A stretch of 64,000 nucleotides of DNA, taken from contig NC_045138.2 of the NCBI RefSeq assembly GCF_008831285.2, positions 4,989,205-5,053,204 of the forward strand. Reading direction: 5' to 3'. The position numbers and the translations under genes are program-made. The notes beneath the pieces are model-generated. The model was not told the DNA's origin. It saw nothing but the letters and a program-made list of their open reading frames with translations, and did no database searches. Origin of the DNA: Nymphaea colorata (Eukaryota > Streptophyta > Magnoliopsida > Nymphaeales > Nymphaeaceae). Shown piece after piece: positions 24,201 to 36,200 of the stretch; the first letter of the stretch is position 1, and each line of letters opens with the position of its first letter.

Positions 24201-27200
24201 AAACCCACAAAATCACATAGGATGTAGATGCCCCTTCGCTCATAAGCTCCACCAATCTTCTTCCCACTTTGTAAGTCTTGAACATAAACTACAGTAAAAT
24301 GTAACATGACAATGTAGGTCATTAGTCAATTGTCCGATTAATAAAAGATTAGTGGGAAACTCTAGAGCATATTATAACACATTAAGAATTGTCATAGACT
24401 GAGAAATCTTAACATCTCCATAACCCATAATAGGTGACCTACCATCTGCACGTTTCACATGACGAGTCTAAGGTAATGTGTGGAGCAAGGTAAATAATGA
24501 AGGTCTCCTACAAAAGTGCCTTGATGCTCCTGAATTAATAATCAAAGTAGTACCTGTATCATATGGAGCAATATTGGCAGACATACCACTATCAATCATA
24601 ATTGTAAAGGCCGATGGCTGAATAGATTTGTGTGTTAAGAACTGCTCATATTCTGACTTTTTGATATTCACTGTCATAATCTTCGGATGGAAAAACAACG
24701 AAGACCTCTCTACTGTTGATGAAGTTGCCTGGACAGATCTGATAGGAGATTGTAATGAATTTTTGCCCTGCTTAGATGCAACACCTCTGCCTAGGGATGT
24801 AACAGAAGGACGACCATGTTTATCCTAACTTTTGTCTTTCAAATGCCCTATGTTCCCACACTTGGTGCACTAAAATCTCCCACGACCTCCTCTTGACCCT
24901 TGGCCTGTGCCCCTCCTCCTGGAGAAACTACCTCATGGCCTCTGGAAGCCACTAAGGCAGAGGCAAGAGCACCAAGAGCACCAATGGAAGGCTGAGAAAG
25001 GGTCATAGCAAGATGGCTAAGTCTATTGTAGGCCTCAGTTAGATTAGGGATTTCTGCTTCAGTCAACATTTGTGTCTTTACTACTCCATATTCGAAAAAG
25101 AGCCCCTGTAGAAACTTTGCCACCATAGACTGTCCAACATGAGTCTTGTGGCATGTGGGATATGGAGGACATAGAGCTTTCAGTCTTTCATAAATTGACT
25201 TGATGGAAGTGAAGTACTGAGCAAGACTTTGATCCACCCTGTTGCAAATTAAGTTATTCCTCCACCTACAATATCTTACTAACACCCTTGTCTACGTTTG
25301 TTTCAAAAAATCTCACATCTATTTGGCAGAGGTATAATATGCAATAGTAGAGGTAATCTGTGGTTGCACACTATTCATGATCCATGACATGACAATCTAC
25401 GACACACAGACATGGCAAAATGGGCCAAGTATCGGTGTCGACGCTTCGACACGTGGATCCCGACACTTGGACACGGCATGATACGTTTTGGATCGGGTTT
25501 GGGTCAGACCCGATCCGAACCACTTTTCTAACCTGACATTTTAACCCTAAACTTCCTTACGCGTCCCTGTTTCATGCTTGATGCTTCCCTTTGCGACGAT
25601 TGCTTCTCCTTGTAACCAGCGACAGCAATGGCGGGTGACGGCGACGGCGACAAGGTCCGGCGATCCACTGCGACGTCCGATGGTGTCCAGCGGCAGCTGC
25701 CGACAGACAGGTAAGTGGTTTTTTCATTCTTTTCGATATTAGAAGCTAGGGTTTCACGTTCTTCATTTGGGTTTTTGTTTTTTGTTTTGGATTTGCCGAT
25801 TTGGGGATGTTTTTGTTTGAATATTGGACGATTAATCCGTCCATCTTGATCCTAAGAGTGAATTATTAAGTTTATGTTTTTTTTTTTATTTTATCATTTT
25901 TAATTTTTTAGAATATAAAATTTGCTGTGTCTGCGTATTCAAAAACTTTTGAAAATTGCCGTATCCGTGTATCCGTACACATACCCGTATCGTACCCGCA
26001 CCCATGTGACATAGATGACAATATTATTATCTTCCTTCCATGTATTATATTTTCCACTTTTATCACAAACACATTTTCTTCTATAACATGCTCCTTTAGA
26101 TGTCCAATCACAGATATCATAAACACACGGAACCAAATTTCATAATTAAATTAATCTAACTTTACAGTAGAGCCATAAGGAAAGGGATTGGCCATGTTCT
26201 TATGCTCATACTGCATCTCTGGCTTGCCTTCATCAGCCATAATGCGAGACTGGACAATATGACCTTAACCTGGTGACACTTTGATACAATCAAGAAGTAT
26301 AGCGCACAACAATCAACTTGAGATGATTTAGGCAGCAAAATTTTTCAGCATCAATAAAAGTATTTATTAAAAAATATCTATCAACTTGTTCGGTTAATCA
26401 ATTTACCAATCACAACAATCAACTTGAGAGGATCTAGGCATCAGAATTGTTCAACATCAATAAAAGTACTTGAAAAAAAATTATCAACTTATTGTTCAGT
26501 AAATCAGTCCACCAAACTCCCACGTAGTAGGCTTCATACCATTGCTTACTAGAATCCACATATGCATATAAGAAAGACAATCAATCTGATAAGAGTATAT
26601 CCAACTTGCAACCACTTTTTCACAATCAGCCAAAAAAAAAAATCTGATAAGAATATGGTCCACGACTCCACGTACAACCACTCTTCCACGAGCCTAGATC
26701 TGACTTACAACTTGCCAACGTAACTCCCAAGCAGTTGCTCATGCTCCACTACATCCACATTGGAAACGTAATCACACATACTTCTCACGTGTGATTAGGT
26801 TCCCCTTCCATGCTAGTGGCGTAGCCACATGGTGGCTGGTGCAGACAGTTGCCCGCACCAGCCTTACAAAATTAGTTTAATACATATGTTAATGTTTTGA
26901 TATATTTGATTGTTATACATATAAATGCCCCAAATAAATTAAAGGTAATGAATGAGTGCCCCCACCAGAAAAAATTTCTGGCTTCGCTAGTGTTCCACGC
27001 TGCTCCACTATGTCCTGATCAGTAGAGAGAAGAGAGAAAGGAAGGGTGGAGAAAGAAAAGAAGTGGGAAGAGATGGGAGAGAGAAGAGGTCCCTGGAAAG
27101 TCATGTCAGCTGCCGGCAGAGAAGGGTGGATATCGCCGGCTTTGATACCATGTTACAACTTGCAGTCTTAGAGAGAGAAGATCATCTTATTAACTAATCC

Positions 27201-30200
27201 TAATCTCACTAATAAACAAATTACAACAGCGGTAGAGACTTACAAATAACATCAACCAAAAGTAGAGAAATGTTTAAAGAGAACTCCTAATTATTAAATA
27301 TTGCAAAGGACCATCTAGAAACTTAATGTCTTCTAATTTAACAATAGCAATATTTGCTATTTATTTCAAAAGGAAAGATGTTCTAGTGCAAGCAGGAAAT
27401 TGATTTCCATGCTTCTTTCTATGCATGCTTGAATGCACTGCTCATTGTTTTGTTTGGAAACCTCTTGTTAAATTTAATGAACTAAACGTAACAGTTAACA
27501 AAATTATCTATATCAATCAAGCAAGTCAGAATTTGTCTCACGAAGTTATTTTTATATGTTCCTTTGTCCACCATGAAAATTTTGAAACCAGATCAGTGTG
27601 GTATTGCTTTTGTGTTTTGATCCTATAATTTGAACGTTTTCATGCCTTGGTATTAAAGAAACTAGGAGGCATCCTAGGATAAACCAGTAAACTTATTTGT
27701 GCCAGATTATATGTGCTTGTGTGCCTCTCAGGTAACACATGCTTCTCATCTTATCCTTCCTCTTGTATAGTTTGAACCAGTGTCACAGATATTGCAATAT
27801 TTTCAAACATATTGCTATATCAGCATCAAAATCAGAACAACGACAAAATCGGGAAAAAATATTTATTGTGTTATTATCTCGATTTTTTCATTTTTCTATT
27901 TTTTAGCATTGATATTATTATGGATTTAAATATAAACTTAAAGTAAATTATTTTCATCAGTTTTATTATCGTTAAAATATTCCTTTTATCACTTTTATAT
28001 AATTTTATTCATGTTTTCCTATTAGTTTCTCATTTATTTCATTTATACATAATTTTTTTATTTTCAAAAATTTTCTGAGTTTTTCTCGAGATTTTCCCAA
28101 AAAAAAAAAACAACTTTGCCGTTAAAAACCCGAGAACGGTATTTGTGACACTGGTTTGAACTGATGCATGTGAATTTGTTGTCTTTTTATGTTTTTCTTT
28201 GTCAAAAATATACTAATGATCTTGTAGAAACTGATCTTTAAGTCCGGACTTGTTCTGCCCTGTTGTAGTGGGCGTCAAATGTTCTGAAGAAGCCTATTGT
28301 TACTTTGAGATGGCTGTATGAATGTTGGAATGAACATCATGTTGTTCCCCAAGAGCCACACAGGATTCTTCCTTTTGTTGGTTTAACCATCTGCGTGACA
28401 GGAATCCTTGCAGGTTCGAATTTGTTCAAAATTACAAATTAAAAATTTTAGTTTTGTCCATTTATAGAAATGAGGAACTACTGACTGTTTGTTTTCTCAG
28501 ATGAGCGGAAGGAGATGCGTGAGCGTATTATGGAAAATGGTGGTCAATATTCTGCAGATCTAACAAAGAAGTGCACACATTTAGTTTCCAACATATCCTT
28601 TTAAACTTGAACCTTTTCCTAGGCCATTGCTTTTCTTTCTTTCTGGTAAGTTGCATAGTGTGGCAAGTAGCATAGTGTAAAGGGTTGCTTTTCTATTGGT
28701 AGTTATCTGTCACAGACATGTTTCATTTTTCCACGTGATTCTGTGTTGTCTTTTACAATGAGCTGCTAATGACTAGCTTGTAAATATTCTTTTGGTAAAC
28801 TTCATCATGGATAACAGTCCACACTCACAAGATTTATAAAACATGAAATTGTTCCATCCATCAATTTACTCTTGATGCAGTTTCACTGTTTCACATTATC
28901 TTGCATCCATTGTTTACTTACCATGAAGATATTTAAGATATTTGAAGATGCAAGGTTGTACTTTTTTTAAAAAATAGGCAAGGGCAACTATTTCCCTGTG
29001 AGTGCTTGTGAGCAATGTTATTTGTATCGTATAGATCGCAGAAACCTATACGAGACGCTTGCGTATCGCAAGCGTATCGCCCGTATCGTACGATATGAGA
29101 TAAAACAAAAAAATCTTTATTTTTTAAAGTTTAAAAACTCCTCCCTCTCTCTCTTCTTGTATTTAAAGATTCCAAGGGACATAGGAGGGAGAAATTTTGC
29201 CCATTTTCATTAAAAATAACCAAGGATTCATCGATTTGGGAGATATTATCGTTGAATCATGAAAGATGATATATATGTTTTGAACATATAAAATTGTGAT
29301 GTAATCAAAGTCCTAAAACTCCAAGTCCTAAGACTCTAAGTCTTAAGATTCTATAAAAATTTCAAGTTTAAAATTGTGATGGATGCTTATTATGTTATTT
29401 TGAATATCTGATTTCTTATTTTTGAATGCGTTGTTGATACACATGAATGTTCCTTATGTATGATGATCTTTTTTATATTTGAATACATTTTTCTTGATTT
29501 CTGATTTTTTGTTCATTTTTTCTTATTTTTAATGATTTTTTTCTATTTTTTCTGATTTTTAAATATTTTTTAAAATTAAAAAATTAATTTTACGATACGT
29601 TACGTTACGTTTGCGATACGTTACAATACAACGTATAGGTCAGCCCGACCGATACGCGATATGCTACGCCTTTTATAACATTGCTTGTGAGGTCAGAAGT
29701 GGTCAGGTTTATCACATATACTGATTGTAAATATGGAAACTAAGGGAAAAAAATGATTTAAATTTTTTTCATTTTACTTGAGAGCTTGAGTTTATAAAAT
29801 ACTAAATAAGTTCACATGTTTTTGGCATTAGAATAGTCATTTGCTGACCAGTAGAATCTGAAGAGGAGGAAGATGTACCTGGCCTGTGGCAGGAGGAGGA
29901 GGCGCATATTCAAGGCTGAATTAGGTTAAGGGTTATATTCGATGCTACTTATAGATTTTGTTGTCCTAAACTTCTTTTGTTATCATTTCCAAGAAGAGAC
30001 CCACTTTACAAAGTTTCCTTCTTAAATTTTTTTTTTTTATTACATTAAGAGGCTTGTTGTATAGTTTGTAAAAGGATTCTCTTTACTTCTACTTTTTTCA
30101 CACACATACATTGCTTTACCAGCACCGAAATTTTTGTAGAAAGTACCACAGTTGCACCCTGCAGTCGTGTGACATAGTACTCTAGGTTTTCGTGTGGGAC

Positions 30201-33200
30201 TTGACCTTTTTACGCTTGATAATTGTAATGTTTTCCAACTAACCAAGCAGGCTATGTGCTTATGGAATTTACATAATTCAGGTCTTTGTTATGAAAGTTG
30301 ACCTGCTTGTGTCTGATAATTGCATTGTTGTCCAACTAACTAGCAGTATACATGCTTATGGAATTTACAAATAATGCATGTATTGTTCCCCTGCGTCTAG
30401 AGTCTGTATAGTCCTTTGCTTTTGTTGTATTTGCTTTGCTTATGTTAAGTCTTGGTGTAAGCTAGTTTGTTCACCTATGTCGGAGTACCCTCCCAAAACA
30501 GCTCCCTAAGTGTGATATTGGGATTCCTTGTTTTGGATGGTCGGCATCGGGAATTCTGTAAGCGGCTTCGGCCATCCTTGTAAGTAAAGTGTAATAGCTT
30601 ACTTGCTTTCTCTCGTGATGTACTATTCTCTCTGAAGTGAAATATATTGCGACTTTTCTTTCCACACTCTTTGTGCAAATTTGTGTCCTTTGTTTTCGAG
30701 AAAGCGTTCAAGTGATCTGCGCCCACTTGAACGAGGCGAAGGCTTGCGGCTTACTGGCGAGAGTTTGCCGCGCCGCGCGGTCCGAAGGAGTCGGCCCGTG
30801 ACATGTATAGTGCTTCTAACAAATGTGTGTGCCTCATATGCCACATTGTACCATTTGACCTTTCACTACTGATGTGGCTGCTGGTGCCAATGCTGCCTTG
30901 GTGCATCAGGGTGGTTGTCCTACATAATGCTTTATGTTTTAACTTTTAAGTCATATATACTAATATCATTTACACTGTATGTTTTAATTTAAGTAGTAGA
31001 ATTCATTTATTGATATAAATAGAAGCCTTTTTCACACGTGTATCCATGTCTACAACACACACATATGCCTTTTTCTGCACATGTTCCCATCCTTAAAAGT
31101 TAAAACCATTGAACCAAGTGATTAAATGATGAAAATAAAGTGATCTACACAGATTGTTTAATAAATAGTAACTTTTGAGTCACATCTTTTGGTTGTATAA
31201 AAAGGAAGATCAAGTGCATAAAGAATGACCAGCTCACAATGCATCAAAATATGGTGGGTTGAAAAGTCAGATTTATTTCCAAAAATTTATCCAAAACAGT
31301 AGTTGTACGATATGTTATGCATAGAACGCTCAGAAACACTATGTTGAATCTATCTAGGCCAGGTAAACTATGTGTGTGTGTGTGTGTGTGTCTGTCCGTG
31401 TGGTCTGGACCCACTGCATGTTTTTTTCGTAAAAAAATATTGCACCTGCACCTGCACATTTATGCATGTGATATAGCATGCTCCGTGTGGATAGATGTAT
31501 CTGATGAATGTGTATTTTTGGAGCTGCTAGTTTTTGTCGTTTTCTATCATTGACTCATTCTTCAATCTTAAGAGGTCATTGTTGGATTACCATCTGCTAT
31601 GAAATATGGATATATCATGAACTGTTTACTTTTTTTTTTTTAATTAGTATGCCTGCCATCTAGTTGTTTGGTCACTAACGCTTTGCACATTCAGTAAGTT
31701 CAAGTATGTGCTGTTTTGCAGTAAGATACTACCTCATTAAAATTATTGTTTTTGACATGCTCTGTTCAAACTTACCAGTTATACAAACATATTTACTAGT
31801 GAAGTCTTAACTTCCCATTTCCCATACACGCTCCTGAAGGGGACAAGTATAAGGTTGCTAGAAAATGGGGTTCTGTTCATATTGTTAATACTAATTGGGT
31901 TCAGCAATCTATTGCTGTCAGAGGTAAATACCAAGCACATCTTCTGTAGCTATTCTGTTATAAATCGAATTTTCTTTGATGTTGTTTCCATATTAATTCA
32001 CTCTTTCAAGTATAATTTTTGTTGCTATATTCTTGCTACATACAGTTTGCCTCGATGAAAGCCTTTTCCCTGTCAGAGGAGCTTTTAGTGCATCTAATAA
32101 TATGTTGCAAATCAGTCAGAAGCGGCTAAGCAACCCGGAGAAAACATGCTCAGTTTCCCAGTCTGCTGCTAACTTGGAGAATAATCTCTCACAGCCCATG
32201 TCAGCCACACTGTCAGATGCAAATACTTTTGTCAGAGAATCCTCTGATTCACCAGCTTTGTTGACTAGAGAGGGATTACAATCTGACCCATCTACTTTTG
32301 TTGCTGATGATTCACAAAATGGAGATGATGACCTTTATCTGGCAGATTGCAGAATTCTGCTTGCTGGATTTCAAGCATCTGAAATGCGTGAACTAGTTAG
32401 CATGATCCGCAGAGGAGGTGGCTCCCGGTATATGTCATTCAATGAGAAGTTGACTCACATAATCGTGGGAATCCCCTCAGATGTGTAAGCATAAATTATC
32501 ATTTATATAATGTGAAATTTCTTTTCCAGTCTTGATTGGTTGTCATACAAAGATGTTAGTGCTTCTTGAGGACTCTTTAAATTTCTGGTGCATCCATTGG
32601 CTTTTCCAACTAATTTTGTGTGTGTTTGTCTGTCTTTGTAAGCGAAAAGAAAGAGATAAACCGGCTTGCCATGTGGGGTGTAATTAACATAGTGAGACGC
32701 AACTGGCTGGAAGATTGTCATCGTGGAAAAAAAGAAGTCCCTGTGACCCTGAAGCACATGGTCTCAGATTCTCTTCTAACCAAAGGTCTGTTTGGGATAC
32801 AGTTCTTTATTCTTAGACACTTTTAGTCTCATTCATAAGCTTTAGCATTTGAGAAAAATGTCAGCCATTCCTGTGCAGATGTTGGATAACTTTAAAAGAA
32901 CTTAACCTCCTAGTTGCATAGTGGTTGCTTTATGTGCTGATTTTGATTGCTCATGAAGCAGAATCCTCTTCATTGGATGGTGTAGTGGGAACACCTGGCG
33001 GAGTTCCTGCCCAGAACATTGCACAAACTTTTTCCTTTTCCTCTGGACAGCATTCTGGTGATACAAGAGTTGAAATGCAAACAGAAAACAGTGGTGAATC
33101 AAGACTGAAACGTGGGCCTTTTGAGATAAGTAAGAAGCTCAGCAAGTCAGTGGAGCCAGGTGTAAATCCAGACCTGGAAAACAGGTCACTGGCTGCAAAC

Positions 33201-36200
33201 AGGAACACGAAGCATGTGATCAAATCCAAGCATGAACCACACCCAAATAGTAAAGATCTGCGAGCAAATGGTGTTTTTGGAGGGAGACTATTTTGTTTTT
33301 CCAGGTCATATCCTGAAGACCAGGTGGGCTGGTTGACTCTTTTCTGCACCATCATCTCATGCTTCCTTGTATGCTTGTTTCTTAGTAGATTTCTTTGAGC
33401 TTAACTTGTCCTTGAAATATGGATGTTTTATGAAGTTATGAACAACGCTTGGAGATTTGCTAATAGCAATTGGAGGCTAGATACACATTACTAATAATAG
33501 ATACATGATTTTGTGATTTCTCTTTGCTTGTGTTCTTGCTTATGGATAATGGCTCCTTGTATGTTGCTAGCTCATTTTCTGAGTTCAATGGTCTTATGAG
33601 CCCAACCATGAACTTGGGTTTACTTACTGTTGGATTCCTGTTTTTGTTGGTTAAGAGAGCTGAAGTTATTGAATGGGTGACACAAAGTGGAGGACTGATG
33701 GTAGAAGGTCCAGGCGAGAATGTTGATTTCATCATAGCATGTCATGGTCAGTCCAGGAAAGACTCTGATGTTTATCAATCAACTCTTGTTTCAAGCCACT
33801 GGATCAAGTTCTGTTTTGAGGTATACCTGTGCACTTTCAACTCTAGCAAATCACGACATTACTTCATAGATGCCATAGGAGATTTGAATCTTGTCTCTTA
33901 CTTGTCAAGCCTTGTAAGTATTTCACAATTTTGCATGTGATAGCAATTGGTTTTGCACATAATCCGACTTCTGCGTTTAAGCAATTTGCTGATAAGATAC
34001 TCTTAGAGAGATTATGTCTTCTTTCCTATTTGTAAGGTTTCTTCACAGTTTGAGACTTGGACATAATTGGACTCTCTTAATTATTTAGAAATTCTAGATT
34101 ATCTACATTTCTGCTTGTCAGTACTTCAGATCAAAACTTATTTATAGTTGCTTTCTATTGTATGGATATTGTTTGTATGAAACTAGTCTTTTAGAGCTGT
34201 ACTTCATATTATCTGTTTTGCCTAAGCCCCTGAGAGTTTTATATTCCTTGTTTGCAAGATAGTGCTGCAAAAGGAAATCATAGCAAAACTATAAATGTAT
34301 GTAATCAATGATGTGACATAGTAACTATTTTTTGTATCTTAACACTGATTTAAAGAAATGTGAGCTTGGAATATTATGTCTGTGAAAATGAGGATAGCCA
34401 TGCTTGCTAGAGAAGGGAATTCTTTCTTCTGAACGGAATGAGCTTGTTGGCAAGTTTAATTTTGTTTGACTTACAGTTTATGTTCTTGTGGGCAATCCTG
34501 TCCATGTTTGTTAACGTGCTTCTTTTTTTCCCTCACTGCAGTATGCATAATGGAAACCAGAAGTGAATGTGTGTTTTATTGATCCAGTTGTCTTTGGAAT
34601 GCTAGAGTCATCAAAGCAAAACCTGTCCAGCTATTTTATGTAAATACTTCGTAAGATGGAGCTGGTTTCTGCCTAGGCCTGCCCCACGTGTTTGACTACT
34701 ATGTCGGACATTTAAGCAAATACATATCTCTATACTTCAACTTGCTTATATCCTTTACATTTGTATTGAATTTTTTGTGTCATATTTGTTGGCTTTCCTA
34801 GAGTTTTTAAGACAGGGTAATTGAGATTTAGAGGCTAGAGCATTCTTCTTAAGTTAGTTTCTCCATCTGTTATTGTTATGACTGCAAAGGACTATTTGGT
34901 GTTTTAGCAAGGATGTGATACCAATTTTATTACCTGTTTCTTCCCTAATATCAAGGTTCAAAATTTAGTACAAAGGAGTGTGTGGTATTCTCTGTACAGG
35001 GAATCTTCTTTAAGGTGTCCACGAAAAATTTGATGTTTCTTAGTAGTTGATTGCTGTCATAGGTCATAGTATGGTGGGTTCTTATGTAGCACAGACTATT
35101 TAAGATTCAGCAGGTCACTGCACCCATGTCGAACCTGCATCACAACCTGATGCAGGCTCAGACACTGCTCAAACTCATCATCAGCTATGCCAAGTTCAAT
35201 CACCTGCACTTTATGGATGCCCTAAACATTGTTGAGTTATTCTGTCAGAAGTGACCTTTTGCTAGGCCAGTGGTTCTCGTCTTTTTGTTTGAAGCTGTTT
35301 GTGTTTGGTGTTTTACATTCTAAACAAGGATTGTTGTTTGATCTTGAAGGAGGGAGTTATGCGAGAGGCTGGTAGCCACATTCTTTTTGCACCATTGGAA
35401 TGCAGGATTCCCTTACCTGGGTTTGAGTCCTTCTGGTTCTGTGTATCTCAGTATGATAAGAAGGAGAGAATGCTACTAAGAAATTTATGTTATGTTCTTG
35501 GTGCCAAGTTCACGGAAAAACTGACTGCGAAGGTCACTCACCTCATATGCAAATTTACAGATGGACCTAAATATGAAGCAGCCTGCAACTGGGGAATAAA
35601 GTTAGTTACAGCTGAGTGGATCTCTGAATGTGTTGAACAGGTTTGTTGCTGTACCTTCACGTATTGCTAATTGATGGATTTTATTTTATATTCATCTAAG
35701 TTCGCTCTCAATGCTGCTTCATTCAGGATACAGTGGTATCTACAGACCTATTTCTGCCCAAAGCAGTTACTGCTCAGGACATAGAGGCAGGAATTTGCAC
35801 CATGAGTCAATATCCTACACAAGCAGGACAATTGATTTCAGGAGAGGTCTCATCTCAGTGGAGGAAAAATGACCCAGGTTGATAATACTTTTACTATTCA
35901 GAACCAGTTTGTTACCTAAGTTTACACTTGAGTCATCCGTATTGCTTTCAGGTATGGTCCGCCGGAAGATTAATGGCCACGGCTTTCCAGGAGGGGAAGA
36001 GCAGTCAAGAGAACTGAATAAAAGAATGAGGGGAACAGAGAGCAGCATCAGTAAGGATGTAGGATTGACTGAAATATTTTTCTGTCAAGAAAATGTGTCG
36101 AAGGTTCTGAAAACTAAGAAAAACCAGGAATTAGGAGAATCTGCACCAGAAAGTGAAGGTATGGTTTCTGATGTAGCAGCTGCTATCGAGGACCTATTGG

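Larger units (their letters stand above)
21327..27343 (-). mobile_element. Ty1/copia retrotransposon 2, antisense inside intron 4 of the BRCT gene
   Basis: The element reads on the minus strand: 5' LTR 27151-27343, primer site TGGTATCAAAGCC just inside it (complement of 27138-27150), gag start at 26240, gag remainder to about 24850, protease remnant near 24560, integrase about 24040-23190, reverse transcriptase about 22940-21950, RNase H end about 21830-21530, purine tract (complement of 21518-21528), 3' LTR 21327-21517. A perfect 5-base target duplication ATAGC flanks it (21322-21326 and 27344-27348). Stops and frameshifts are frequent. The protease triad reads NSG instead of DSG, and the polymerase motif reads YVDN instead of YVDD, so both active sites have lost an Asp. 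Two other elements sit inside it (25397-26014 and 26813-26990). Confidence 0.93.
28593..31829 (+). other. Probable U12-type AT-AC intron (intron 6 of the BRCT gene)
   Basis: No GT donor keeps the frame after exon 6. The exon instead runs in frame up to ATATCCTTTT, the textbook minor-spliceosome donor. At the other end the sequence TCTTAAC (31805-31811), close to the U12 branch consensus CCTTAAC, lies about 19 bases before a terminal AC, and exon 7 resumes in frame as GCTCCTGAAGGGGAC. The joined protein reads HLVSN-APEGDKYK, as expected across a BRCT domain. The intron is 3.2 kb and contains a hAT-like MITE (29013-29683). Confidence 0.8.

Noticed and set aside
30478-30803. Confident solo LTR
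   Set aside because: LTR-like ends are present but there is no target duplication or partner copy; kept only as a weak repeat.
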